In this document: positions 25,458 to 33,865 of the stretch, piece after piece
How positions within the stretch are numbered: the first letter of the stretch is position 1
Layout of the letters: the number at the start of each line of letters is the position of its first letter
DNA from: Hymenobacter sedentarius
GTDB taxonomy: Bacteria; Bacteroidota; Bacteroidia; Cytophagales; Hymenobacteraceae
Direction of reading: 5' to 3'
NCBI RefSeq assembly: GCF_001507645.1
Contig: NZ_CP013909.1
Span: 4,804,853-4,868,852 of the forward strand
DNA: 64,000 bases
Translations under genes and position numbers: made by a program
The notes under the pieces: generated by a model
Database searches by the model: none
What the model was told of the DNA's origin: nothing
The model's input: only the letters and a program-made list of their open reading frames with translations

Positions 25458-26243
25458 CTACGCGGGGTTGGTGGGCTGCGCCACAATGTCGAAGCGCCGG
25501 TCGCCAATCTGTACCCAGGGTTTAGAGATGGGTTCGAAGGTGGTGGCCCGGATGAAACGCTCTATTTTTTCCTGTTCCCAATCCAGCTGCACGCGCAATC
25601 CGTTGGGTTCCTCAAATTTATAATAAGCCCCACTTCCTTTCTGTGGGCGGCGCGGCAGCGGCTCCTGGCGCACAAAGTACTCCAAGGTACGCTCGAAGGC
25701 CTGCGTACCCACATCCACGCAGCGCATGTATAGGCTACGGGCAGTGTCGGTGGACAGCACGGGCAGCCAGTCTTCAAAAATGATATCGCCGGTGTCCACG
25801 CCTTCGTCAATGTAGTGCGTGGTAACGCAGGTTTTTTCTTCGCCGTTCAGAATGATGTGCGTCACCACGAAGCGACCTTGGTACTGCGGGAGGTGGCCGT
25901 AGTGAAAGTTGATGATTTCCATCCCCGGCAAATTGACCATCGCCTTGGGGATAATCCGGTCGCAAAACACGTTCAGGATGGTATCGATTTGCTTTTCCTG
26001 AAACAGCGCCACCACCTCGGGGACTTTTAGTGAGGGCACGTCGAACACCTCAAACCCCAGCCGCCGGGCTTCGGCCAGCACGGAGGGGTTCCAGTCGGAG
26101 CCCACCGTGCCGTCTTGGCGCAGGCCCATCGCAAAGTGCACGTTAAAGTGGGACCGGTAGCGGGCCAACACTTCCAGGCAGCGGTAGCCCAGCGCCCGGC
26201 CGCCCATGTACACCAAGTTGCGTTTGTGAGAGGTGTTGGTCAT
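25458..26243 (-). CDS. Formyltransferase-family protein A (probable sugar N-formyltransferase)
   Basis: A 261-residue protein of the 10-formyltetrahydrofolate-dependent formyltransferase fold (as in Fmt, ArnA, WbkC). The catalytic Asn and His are seen in IINFHYGHLPQYQG, and the Asp in HYIDEGVDTGDI. The C-terminal part beyond about residue 200 (GAYYKFEEPNG and the following region) resembles the accessory domain of sugar formyltransferases. In this setting it most likely N-formylates a nucleotide-linked amino sugar, an inference from neighbours gmd and DegT aminotransferases. A second formyltransferase is at 28564-29274. Confidence 0.83.
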   Translation of the reverse strand: MTNTSHKRNLVYMGGRALGYRCLEVLARYRSHFNVHFAMGLRQDGTVGSDWNPSVLAEARRLGFEVFDVPSLKVPEVVALFQEKQIDTILNVFCDRIIPKAMVNLPGMEIINFHYGHLPQYQGRFVVTHIILNGEEKTCVTTHYIDEGVDTGDIIFEDWLPVLSTDTARSLYMRCVDVGTQAFERTLEYFVRQEPLPRRPQKGSGAYYKFEEPNGLRVQLDWEQEKIERFIRATTFEPISKPWVQIGDRRFDIVAQPTNPA

Positions 26244-26277
26244 GATTCTGTTCGAAAATTAAAATCTTCTAAACTTA

Positions 26278-27204
26278 TTAAATTACTTTTTGGTAGTACT
26301 GAATTGTCGTTTCAATACCTTTTTCGAACTCGGTAAACTCAAACGAGGGGAAAACCTCACGAAAGTGCTTATCGTCCATCACCTTTTTGAGAGCACCATC
26401 CGGCTTGGTATGGTCGTAGCGCACCGTGCCAGTATAGCCCAACGTGTGCCGGATTAGGTCGGCAAGGGCACGGATACTCAGGCCGGTGTTCTGCGCCACG
26501 TTGAGGGGCCGTTCGAGACCGGGGTGGGCAGGGTTCCGGGCTATTTCGAGCATGATGCGGGCCAGGTCGGGAGCAAATATCCACTCCCGGATAGCGGCAC
26601 CGGTGCCCCACACCCCTACCTCCGGCTGGCCGGTGCGCTGGGCAGTCAGAAAACGGGAAATGAGGGCGTCGAGGGCGGCGGTCTGGTTGGGGTCGGTGGA
26701 GTCGTGCGGGCCGTACATGTTCGGCACCAGCAGCGATACGCTGCGAATGCCGTGGCTGATGGCAAAGCTTTCGCCGGCTGCCCACGCCAGACGGCGCGTG
26801 GAAGCAAAGGGCAGCACCGTGCGGTGCACTGGCCCGTCCTGCCAGGCCTCGTCGTGAAATATTTCGGCCGAAGCGGGGTACACACAGTTGGCCAGGGGGT
26901 GCACGATGACAGCCTGTGGACACACCTCTGCCATGGCTTCGTACACGGCCAGCACCAGGCGCGAGTTATCCAGCATCACGGCTGCGGCGTTTTCCGTCAC
27001 GTAGTTGAAGCTACCCACGTGGGCAGCGCAGTGCAGAATCACATCGGGCTGGGTGTCGCGCAGAAATGCGGTGGCTTGGGCGGGGTCGCGCAGGTCCACG
27101 CCCGTGCGGCGCGAAGCTCCCGCAAACGCCACGCCGTTGCGTACCAGTTCGTCGGCGACGTTCTGGCCCAAGAAACCGGTTTGACCCAATAAGGCTATTT
27201 TCAT
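26278..27204 (-). CDS. NAD-dependent epimerase/dehydratase, Fcl-like, paralogue A
   Basis: About 308 residues, extended SDR similar to GDP-L-fucose synthase. The cofactor loop is LLGQTGFLGQNV. At the position of the SDR Tyr-x3-Lys it has PFASTRRL (Phe and Arg), and the Ser position reads LANCVYP (Ala-Asn-Cys). The His of NMYGPHDSTDP, which is important in Fcl, is kept. The start is ATG 27204 (MKIALLGQ). Likely substrate is a GDP-4-keto-6-deoxy sugar from Gmd, but with altered residues the reaction is uncertain. Its close paralogue lies at 30373-31305. Confidence 0.85.
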   Translation of the reverse strand: MKIALLGQTGFLGQNVADELVRNGVAFAGASRRTGVDLRDPAQATAFLRDTQPDVILHCAAHVGSFNYVTENAAAVMLDNSRLVLAVYEAMAEVCPQAVIVHPLANCVYPASAEIFHDEAWQDGPVHRTVLPFASTRRLAWAAGESFAISHGIRSVSLLVPNMYGPHDSTDPNQTAALDALISRFLTAQRTGQPEVGVWGTGAAIREWIFAPDLARIMLEIARNPAHPGLERPLNVAQNTGLSIRALADLIRHTLGYTGTVRYDHTKPDGALKKVMDDKHFREVFPSFEFTEFEKGIETTIQYYQKVI

Positions 27205-27279
27205 GAGAACAGAATACGAGGGTTTGGGTACTAATGCACACGAGCAGCTCACCTAGGGCTGGCCTGCCGTCCCTTTGAA

Positions 27280-28266
27280 TTATTTAGTGGCGAGGGCCTT
27301 GCCCAATTCTTGTTTTTTAAATATAAACTCCGTAGTCTGTCGGGCGTTGTAGTCGGCCATGAATCGGTCACACACTCGGAACGCGGCCTCTAGCGGTTCC
27401 TCGCCCGGGGTGGGCACGTAGCCGGTGGGCAGTTGCGGAGGGCCCTGGTACTGCGGCTTTTTCAAGGCGTTGAAAACGGCACGCTTGAGGGGGCGAACGG
27501 GCTTTTTAAGAGCGTCGAGCCAGCCCGATTTATGCCGTACGTAGTTCAGAAAGCTGTGGCCGATGCGCTTATCATAAAAGAATCGCATCCGGTCTGCTTC
27601 GTGCTGACTAGTTTGCCGGCCCATCACCCGGAAATTACTCTGCGGGTTTTCGATGCGTATGCTCAGCACCGCCGAACTCCAAGCCAAGTTCACGTTCAGG
27701 CTGGTAATGCGGTAGGTAAATTCGGTATCCATCTGCACCACTCCGGTGTTAAAAAGTCCGGTGAGCGCTAAAGAGGTACGCCGGATAATCATGGGCAGGC
27801 CAATCATCCATACTGCTTCTCCGTGGTGAAACCAACGCTTAAAATTATCGGCCACGTCTTCGTAGAGGGAAAGCCGGTTAGGGTCTTCCAGAAAAAGGAG
27901 ACCGGTGTAGCCCATCATTACGTCCACGTCTGGGTGCTGGTGCATGAACCCGGCCGCCTCCCTAATGGCGCCGTAGTCAAAGGCGTCATCGTCTGTGATA
28001 ATTTTGACCACCTCGCCCCGGGCCCGGAGCATGCACTTGTTGAAGCCGTGCGACTCGCCTTTGTCGCGCTCCGAAACGAACTGTTGGATATGACCGGCTT
28101 CGTACAGGCTGCGGAGGTATTCGGGAGTGCCATCCTTGCTGCCGCCGTCGGCCACCACGATTTCTTCGTTTGGTAAGCGAGCGGCCACCAAGCGGTCCAA
28201 CACCTGACGCAGGTAAGGCAGCTTGTTGTATGTCGTTACAACGTAAGAAATGCCATATTCACTCAT
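27280..28266 (-). CDS. GT2 glycosyltransferase, paralogue B
   Basis: A 328-residue GT-A enzyme, closely related to the proteins at 24437 and 40906. It has SYVVTTYNKLPYL, VVADGGSKDGTPEYL, SERDKGESHGFNKCML and the metal site ITDDDAFDYG. The C-terminal tail (TGYVPTPGEEPLEAAFRVCD... TTEFIF) matches that of its paralogues. A TAnnTTTG box lies 38-45 nt upstream, so this gene may start a transcript also covering the genes down to gmd or beyond. Confidence 0.88.
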   Translation of the reverse strand: MSEYGISYVVTTYNKLPYLRQVLDRLVAARLPNEEIVVADGGSKDGTPEYLRSLYEAGHIQQFVSERDKGESHGFNKCMLRARGEVVKIITDDDAFDYGAIREAAGFMHQHPDVDVMMGYTGLLFLEDPNRLSLYEDVADNFKRWFHHGEAVWMIGLPMIIRRTSLALTGLFNTGVVQMDTEFTYRITSLNVNLAWSSAVLSIRIENPQSNFRVMGRQTSQHEADRMRFFYDKRIGHSFLNYVRHKSGWLDALKKPVRPLKRAVFNALKKPQYQGPPQLPTGYVPTPGEEPLEAAFRVCDRFMADYNARQTTEFIFKKQELGKALATK

Positions 28267-28303
28267 ATTCTTTATTATTAAGTTGGCACAGGAGACGCCA
28301 AAG

Positions 28304-28311
28304 CAAAGCTA
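28304..28311 (-). promoter_or_regulatory. -7 box (TAGCTTTG) upstream of GT2 paralogue B
   Basis: Minus-strand TAGCTTTG fits TAnnTTTG, 38 nt upstream of the GT2 ATG and inside the 297-nt interval after formyltransferase B. Confidence 0.5.
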
Positions 28312-28324
28312 CTACCGCGGCATC

Positions 28325-28567
28325 TTACGAATTTTTACGCTGAGGCGTGGGGCAAGCTTTTACCATTTGCGCCACTAATAAAATCTTTACCGTGGGGCCC
28401 GTCCGGCAATCTACCGTAAGCCCTGGTGTACCCGTAGCCCCGCGTTTACCTGGACTAGAAACCCAGCCGTGGCTGACTTGATAAGCAAGCCTGCTTTGCC
28501 GGCCCGACCAGTACGCAAAGGCACCGTTGCGTTGAGGGCCCCGGCCGGCCGGGCCGTCGCTTGTCAC
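28325..28567 (-). CDS. Uncertain 80-residue open frame after formyltransferase B
   Basis: This frame starts with an ATG that overlaps the formyltransferase stop codon (ATGA), which is the main argument for it. The peptide is rich in Gly, Pro, Arg and Ser, has no membrane segment and matches no family I recognise. It may be a chance frame in the spacer, or the remnant of a gene. The local composition is unlike the flanking genes. Apart from the promoter box at 28304, nothing else is visible in this spacer. Confidence 0.2.
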   Translation of the reverse strand: MTSDGPAGRGPQRNGAFAYWSGRQSRLAYQVSHGWVSSPGKRGATGTPGLTVDCRTGPTVKILLVAQMVKACPTPQRKNS

Positions 28568-29274
28568 GACTGTGTCGGCAAGCCCGAGGCCAGATGGTCC
28601 CGATAAGCTAGCTGAATTTCGAGCACGGTGGCATCTTGCTGAATTTCAAAAGGCATCCGGGGAGCGAGGGTTGCCAGTGAATGGTTCTGCGGAGTTTTAT
28701 GCTCGATGTAGTATTCGGGGTCTTGGAAAAATTTTACGATAACTGCTTTGGCTAGTTGGGCCTGTTGGTCAAACAGCGAGCTAAACGTGTCATTATCATG
28801 GATATTAACCGTATCTTCCTGCAATAAAATCGCGCCTTCGTCCAGAGCTTCAACCAACTCATGCATCGTTACGCCCACCTTTTTCTCGCCTTGGGCAACG
28901 GCATTCTCCAAGGGTTTTATGCCGCGGTAGCGGGGCAGCAGCGAAGGATGTACGTTCAGCGGCAGCCGGGGAAAAGCCAGTACGTTTGGCTTAAAGATGC
29001 GGTCGTAGCAGCAGGAAACAATGAAATCTATCCGCTCATTCGATAAGATATCGGCTGCGAAAATCTTCAACGGCGCTAATGCTTTATCAGAATTGAACAC
29101 GGGTAGTCCTTCACGCACCGCACGGTCGTGTACCAGATTCAGGAAAGGATTGGGAGTTAATTTGTCCCACTTCGTATACACCTTTACTATTTCAACATTT
29201 TCGCACGCAAGAAGCCCTTCCAGTCCGCTTAAGCCTAGGCCCCAGTTTCCGAAAAACAATACCCGGTAAGTCAT
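28564..29274 (-). CDS. Formyltransferase-family protein B (probable sugar N-formyltransferase)
   Basis: A 236-residue protein with the formyltransferase fold. Catalytic Asn-x-His is in NVHPSLLPRYRG, and the Asp is in EALDEGAILL. An early FGNWGLGLSGLEGL fits the N-terminal Rossmann segment. It is distinct from formyltransferase A and closer to the short Fmt-like type with little C-terminal domain. Located between the FemAB-like gene and GT2 paralogue B, it probably acts on an amino sugar of the same glycan; substrate unproven. Confidence 0.83.
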   Translation of the reverse strand: MTYRVLFFGNWGLGLSGLEGLLACENVEIVKVYTKWDKLTPNPFLNLVHDRAVREGLPVFNSDKALAPLKIFAADILSNERIDFIVSCCYDRIFKPNVLAFPRLPLNVHPSLLPRYRGIKPLENAVAQGEKKVGVTMHELVEALDEGAILLQEDTVNIHDNDTFSSLFDQQAQLAKAVIVKFFQDPEYYIEHKTPQNHSLATLAPRMPFEIQQDATVLEIQLAYRDHLASGLPTQS

Positions 29275-29328
29275 AGCTTTATTTTTTTAAATTGTAATGT
29301 GTTTCAATTATCAAGGTGAAACGCAAGG

Positions 29329-30354
29329 CTATAGCCGGTATTTGAGAAAAAAACGCATGGCTTCCAGTTCGGGTCGACGGGCAATTGCTGCGGCCACCAA
29401 CTGGTTAAAAGCCTGTGGCTCGTGCACCAGCTTGCCAAGCATGAGCGGGATCAGGGCTGGGGCAAATTTCTTTTTGAACCGCAGTAAAGCATCGTCTTCG
29501 TCTGCGGAGTTGCCCCCACCTAAAACGAGGCGCGGACATCCCATCTGCGCCAAGCGCTGGCTAATGCCATACACCAGGTATTCGTTGGCTCCCTGTACCG
29601 GCTGCTCACTGCTGGCCGCCAGAAAATAATAGCCGGCAAGCGGGTGCTCGATGACCAGCGAAACCGACGCCAGCTTGTCCTCATGCCGAACCGCGTATAC
29701 CTGAAAGACGCTTGATTGGGCAGCGCGGGCAAAGAACTCGGGGGAGAAGCTCCAGCGTGGGTCAGCCCCGATGCGGTGAAGCGAGGCCATATAAAACGCC
29801 ACGAAGGCGTCCCAGTTCGTTGTTTTGTCCAGCTTTTCGAATGTGCAGTCGCGTATTCCACGCTTCACACTGCTACGGCATTTGGTGGAAAAAGAAGCCA
29901 ATTGTGCTTCCTCGTTTGGGTTACAAGCCACAACAACGATGTCTTTCGCTTTGAAGACCTCAATGGTGGAGGAAAGTGCATAAACAGCATCGTTGCGCAG
30001 AATGGGATTAAATCGAATAATTTCGGCTATAATCCCCTGCTCTCGGCACCACGCCGAGTAAGCAGTCGCTGCTTGGTCGCAGAATTCAGCACTGGCGCTG
30101 GACGTCACCATGGGTCCGGCATAGCCGATGAAAGGGTCAATGTCTAAGCCCTCCCCTTGCGGCAGCGCCTGCGGCTGGTATGCATGTAGAAATGCCATGT
30201 CTCCTGCCGTGATGACTAAGCCAAACCAACTGCTGCCGTACACTGTCCGCAACACCTCCGGCGCATGAAATGCATCAAGTTCCTCGAAGTTGAAATAAGT
30301 CGATGCAATTGGCGGGTAGTTTCCGCGCTCAACCGCAACAGTTATAACTGCCAT
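29329..30354 (-). CDS. FemAB/GNAT-like acyltransferase
   Basis: A 341-residue protein with the double-GNAT layout of FemAB-type transferases. The C-terminal half contains SSVKRGIRDCTFE, FYMASLHRIGADPRW, VYAVRHEDKLASVSLVIEH, GANEYLVYGISQRL and LGGGNSADEDDALLRFKKKFA, which fit the acyl-transferase fold. It probably attaches an acyl or aminoacyl group to a sugar of the repeat unit, an inference from location. It lies 18 nt upstream of the 3' end of epimerase B's gene order and is co-directional with it. Confidence 0.75.
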   Translation of the reverse strand: MAVITVAVERGNYPPIASTYFNFEELDAFHAPEVLRTVYGSSWFGLVITAGDMAFLHAYQPQALPQGEGLDIDPFIGYAGPMVTSSASAEFCDQAATAYSAWCREQGIIAEIIRFNPILRNDAVYALSSTIEVFKAKDIVVVACNPNEEAQLASFSTKCRSSVKRGIRDCTFEKLDKTTNWDAFVAFYMASLHRIGADPRWSFSPEFFARAAQSSVFQVYAVRHEDKLASVSLVIEHPLAGYYFLAASSEQPVQGANEYLVYGISQRLAQMGCPRLVLGGGNSADEDDALLRFKKKFAPALIPLMLGKLVHEPQAFNQLVAAAIARRPELEAMRFFLKYRL

Positions 30355-30372
30355 ATAGCTTGCGGGCTATCT

Positions 30373-31305
30373 TTAGTAGGGATAAACCGATTCGTAGTAC
30401 TTCACGGTTTCGGCAATTCCATCATTGAAATCTGTGAATTTAAATTCTGGAAATATTTGCCGAAACTTAGTGTCGTCCATCACCTTTTTAGGTGCCCCAT
30501 CGGGCTTGGACGTATCCCAAGTAAGCTGGCCGGGGTAGTTAAACTTATCCTGAACAATATTGACCAGTTCTTTTACGCTCAGGCCATCATTCTGGGCCAG
30601 ATTGGTGGGCTGTTCCAAGCCTTCGCGGTCAGGGTTCTGCAATACCTCCCATACCAGACGGGCAAAATCGGGAGCGTAGAGCCACTCACGGATGGCCACA
30701 CCGGTGCCCCAGATGGGCAGTTCGGGCTGGCCAGTCTTACCAGCCTTCACAAATTTGGAAATCAGCGCGTTCAGGGCGTGGGCCTTATTTGGGTCGGTGG
30801 AGTCGTAGGGCCCATACATGTTGGGCGTGAGCAGGTGTATGCTCCGGATGCCATACTGCAATTGGAAGCATTCGGCGGCGGCCCAAAGCAGGCGGCGGCT
30901 GGTGCCGTAGCTCAGCACGGAACGGTGCAGATGGCCATTCCACCACTCATCCTCGCGGAAAATATTGGCAGTAGCAGGGTAAGCGCAGTTGGCAATGGGA
31001 TTAATGACCAAAGCATGCGGGCATTCCTGAGCCACAGCTTCATACATGCCCAAAATCATGCGTGAGTTGTCGGCTACTACGGTAGCAGCCTTCTCAGTCA
31101 CGTAGTTGAGGCTGCCTACGTGGGCCGCGCAGTTGATAATGTGCGTGGGCTCGTGCTCGCGCAAAAAAGCAGCTGTGGCAGCAGTGTCCCGCAGGTCAAG
31201 CCCTGAATTAATCGACGCGCCTACGAATTCTACGCCGTGCGTCCGCAAAATATCGCCAACGTTCCGACCAGCGAAGCCGGTGGCACCAAATAATGCAATC
31301 TTCAT
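30373..31305 (-). CDS. NAD-dependent epimerase/dehydratase, Fcl-like, paralogue B
   Basis: A 310-residue extended SDR, paralogous to 26278-27204 over its full length. The cofactor loop is LFGATGFAGRNV. The usual Tyr-x3-Lys is replaced by SYGTSRRL (Tyr kept, Lys to Arg), and the Ser site reads IANCAYP. The Fcl-type His is changed: NMYGPYDSTDP has Tyr. It probably acts on a GDP-4-keto-6-deoxy sugar, but the altered residues leave the chemistry open. The aminotransferase gene lies 13 nt upstream. Confidence 0.85.
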   Translation of the reverse strand: MKIALFGATGFAGRNVGDILRTHGVEFVGASINSGLDLRDTAATAAFLREHEPTHIINCAAHVGSLNYVTEKAATVVADNSRMILGMYEAVAQECPHALVINPIANCAYPATANIFREDEWWNGHLHRSVLSYGTSRRLLWAAAECFQLQYGIRSIHLLTPNMYGPYDSTDPNKAHALNALISKFVKAGKTGQPELPIWGTGVAIREWLYAPDFARLVWEVLQNPDREGLEQPTNLAQNDGLSVKELVNIVQDKFNYPGQLTWDTSKPDGAPKKVMDDTKFRQIFPEFKFTDFNDGIAETVKYYESVYPY

Positions 31306-31318
31306 GCAAATAGCTGGT

Positions 31319-32479
31319 CTACCAGCCCTGCTTTATAGCATCGACAATGTAAGCCACTTGTTCGGTGGTCAGGTCGTCGTGCAGGGGAATGTGAATCTGG
31401 GTGTCGTCGAAGCGGCGCTGATTGCCGAGCTCCATGCGCTTGCCGCCGAACAGGGTATTGTTGTCGATGCCGTCGTGCACCACTGAGGCGGCAATGCCCT
31501 TAGCCCGCATGGCGCGGATAAACTGAAGGCGATTATCCACATGGAAGCCAAAAAGCCAGTGGGCGCTTTCGCGGTCGGCTTTGCGTTCGAAGTGCGTGAT
31601 GCCGGCTACGTGCTGCAGACCGTCTTTGTACTGCTGCACTAAGGCACGGCGCCGGCCCATGCGCTCAGCAAAGCCTTCGAGATTGGCCAAGCCCAATGCG
31701 GCCGCGTAGTCACTCAGGTGGTATTTGTAACCCACGTCGGTGAGGTCGTATTCTCGCTCCCCCACCTCGTTCATGGGTGAGTTGGCACGGTCGATACCAA
31801 ACCAACGGCGGCGAAATACCTCCCGTGCCTTTTCCGGGTCGCGGGCGCAGAGCGCGCCGCCATCGCCGGTGGTCAGGTGCTTGATGGCCTGGAACGAAAA
31901 ACAAGTAAAGTCGGAAACAGACCCAATGGCTTGGCCTTGGTACGTAGCGCCAGGGGAATGGGCCGCGTCCTCAATCACAACCAGATTATGCTTGGCGGCC
32001 AGGGCATGAATTTCCGCAAGGTCGCAGGGATAGCCGCCCCAATGCACGGCCATAATGGCTTTGGTGCGCTCCGTGATACGGTGTTCGATGTCAGCGGGGT
32101 CAATATTTCCGGTACTGTATTGGATATCAGCGAAAACCGCTTTGGCACCCACCTGTACGATGGTGATAGCAGATGCTATAAAGGTCTGGGGAGCAAGAAT
32201 TACTTCATCGCCAGCTCCGACACCGGCCACTTCCAGGGCTAGATGCAGGGCGCTTGTGCCGCTGTTGAGGGCGGCTGGGTGCACCATGCCCAATTCTGCG
32301 CTCAGCCGTGATTCAAATTCTTTCACCAACTTGCCCTCACTTAGGAAGGTGCTGGCCAGCACAGAAGCCACACGCTGTTGGGCCGAAGGGTGCACGAACG
32401 TCGTGAATAGTGGAATGGCAGTGCCGCCCGGAGGCGCAAAGGCTCCGGGAACCAGGGGTGCTACTGTAATGACAGCCAT
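31319..32479 (-). CDS. DegT/DnrJ-family sugar aminotransferase
   Basis: A 386-residue PLP enzyme. ALNSGTSALHLALEV, DEVILAPQTFIASA, VVIEDAAHSPGA and the PLP lysine in SFQAIKHLTTGDGG are all present. It could make GDP-perosamine (4-amino-4,6-dideoxymannose) from the Gmd product; with the nearby formyltransferases this resembles the N-formylperosamine pathway, but this is inference. The protein begins with about 20 extra residues (MAVITVAPLVPGAFAPPGG) before the family core. It is first in a long minus-strand run and has a TAnnTTTG box 27 nt upstream. Confidence 0.87.
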   Translation of the reverse strand: MAVITVAPLVPGAFAPPGGTAIPLFTTFVHPSAQQRVASVLASTFLSEGKLVKEFESRLSAELGMVHPAALNSGTSALHLALEVAGVGAGDEVILAPQTFIASAITIVQVGAKAVFADIQYSTGNIDPADIEHRITERTKAIMAVHWGGYPCDLAEIHALAAKHNLVVIEDAAHSPGATYQGQAIGSVSDFTCFSFQAIKHLTTGDGGALCARDPEKAREVFRRRWFGIDRANSPMNEVGEREYDLTDVGYKYHLSDYAAALGLANLEGFAERMGRRRALVQQYKDGLQHVAGITHFERKADRESAHWLFGFHVDNRLQFIRAMRAKGIAASVVHDGIDNNTLFGGKRMELGNQRRFDDTQIHIPLHDDLTTEQVAYIVDAIKQGW

Positions 32480-32505
32480 AAGATAAGTATAGATGAAAGC
32501 CGCTA

Positions 32506-32513
32506 CAAAGGTA
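32506..32513 (-). promoter_or_regulatory. -7 box (TACCTTTG) upstream of the 32.5-14.8 kb block
   Basis: Minus-strand TACCTTTG matches TAnnTTTG and lies 27 nt upstream of the aminotransferase ATG. It is between the gene and the decayed IS3 element, so it probably drives the long block that follows. Confidence 0.55.
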
Positions 32514-32576
32514 AGGCCGCCCAGCTTACTTATCCCGTTATTATAAGCCAGCTTAAATAAAACCGAGGCGGTTCGA

Positions 32577-33502
32577 TTAGGCTGGACTGTTTAGGGCAGT
32601 AGTTATAAAAGTCTGTTGGTGAGCTCGATAAGGGGCCTGATAGCCTATGCTGGAATGCAGGCGCTCGTGGTTAAAGTAGTCAAAACAGTCGGCGACGCTG
32701 GCCTGGGAGTCGGCCAGGTCGGCAAAAACGGGCCGCTCGCGGAGTTCCAGTGCATCCGTTTTGAGGCGGGACCAGAGGCGCCCGAAACCTTGAGTCGGTT
32801 TTCAGCCGGGGCATTGTCGTAGCACTCGCCCCGGCGGCTCTGCAAGCGAACAGCCTCGTGCTGGTGCAACAGGGCCCGGTAGGCGTTGCCGCAGTATTGG
32901 CCGCCGCGGTCGGAGCGCACGAGCAGCTCGGGCGTGGGCGGTTGGGCCAAAAATCCCTGCTGCAAGGCCGTGGTGACGAGTTCTTCGGGCACGGTGGCGG
33001 CCACGTGCCAGCCCGGGACGTGGTTGCTGGCCACGTCCTGAAACGCGCACAAATAGGCCCAGGTGCCCGTGGCGAGCGGCAAATAGGTGATACCCGAGAC
33101 CCAAACGCGGTTGGCCCGGGTAGGCGTGGGCTGGTCGAGCAGCCGGTTGGGGGCGCAGCGCCGCCCGTAGGTGGAATCGGTCGTGCGCGGGGTGTAGGCC
33201 TTAGGGTGCGAGGCGTGCAAGCCCCGGCGGCGCATGGCCGTGCGCAGGCGCTGCCGGCCCACCCGGTGCCCTTTTTCCCGCAGAGCCACCTGCAGCCGGC
33301 GGGTGCCGTAGCGGCGTTTATGCACGCCAAAGACCTTGGCCAACGCCGTTTCCCAGGCCAGCGGTTCATTTCCTCCCCCGCCCGCTGCTGGTCGGCCTGC
33401 CAGGCGTAATAGCCGCTGGCCGGCACGCCCAACACCTGGCAGAGCCGCCGCACCGGGTAGTTAGGGTTCGCGTTCCGTCGCGATAAACTGATAGCGGCTC
33501 AT
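32577..33502 (-). pseudogene. IS3 OrfB (integrase-type transposase), frameshifted
   Basis: The original start is ATG 33502 (MSRYQFIATE), overlapping the OrfA stop as ATGA. The frame is broken after EREP (about 33462), again near 33370-33400 and again near 32790. Pieces in three frames rebuild a normal OrfB: VRRLCQVLGVPASGYYAW, then KVFGVHKRRYGTRRL, YDNAPAEN, then FDYFNHERLHSSIGYQ with the stop in the left terminal repeat. The first Asp motif also deviates: WVSGITYLPL has Gly where active copies have Asp. The copy is inactive. Confidence 0.87.
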
Positions 33503-33801
33503 TGGTCCGGAGTGTTGGAGAAGATGGCAATGGCTTTTTTTAAAATGGCCAGTTCCTGCGCCTGCCGCCGGGCCCGCAACTGGGGCAGTTCGGCGGCCGT
33601 GTCGGGGTCCAAGGTCGCGCCCAACGCAGCCGCCACCGGCGTTTGGGCGGCGTTCTGCCACTGGTAGATGCATTTGGGGGCGATGCTGAGCGCCCGTGCG
33701 GCGGCCTGGGCCGAGCGGCTTTGCTCGGCCAGACGCAAGGCTTCGGCGCGGAAGGCCGCATCGCACTTGCGGCGTTTGTCGGGCTTTGGCGTGTCTTTCA
33801 T
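33499..33801 (-). CDS. IS3 OrfA (HTH protein)
   Basis: A 100-residue transposase_8-type DNA-binding protein: RRKCDAAFRAEALRLAEQ, then the helix-turn-helix AQAAARALSIAPKCIYQW, then a leucine-rich C-terminal helix ending AILKKAIAIFSN. The A-rich KK codons near the end are the usual site of -1 frameshifting into OrfB. The frame is open, but its partner OrfB is a pseudogene. Confidence 0.88.
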   Translation of the reverse strand: MKDTPKPDKRRKCDAAFRAEALRLAEQSRSAQAAARALSIAPKCIYQWQNAAQTPVAAALGATLDPDTAAELPQLRARRQAQELAILKKAIAIFSNTPDQ

Positions 33802-33865
33802 GACGAAGAAAAGATACCACTCTAAACTGTCCAGCCTAACTAGACAACATCAGTTTCCTCTGTTC

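Larger units (their letters stand above)
32577..33839 (-). mobile_element. Decayed IS3-family insertion sequence
   Basis: Terminal inverted repeats TTAGGCTGGACTGTTTAG (32577-32594) and complement of TTAGGCTGGACAGTTTAG (33822-33839), with one mismatch. OrfA is intact and OrfB frameshifted. No clear target duplication is seen. It separates the 33.9-42.0 kb block from the promoter of the 32.5 kb block. Confidence 0.87.

Noticed and set aside
29329..32479. Identical first seven residues (MAVITVA) in the FemAB-like protein and the aminotransferase
   Set aside because: The flanking DNA differs at many positions and similarity ends at once, so a recent duplication is not supported; probably chance or a shared start preference.
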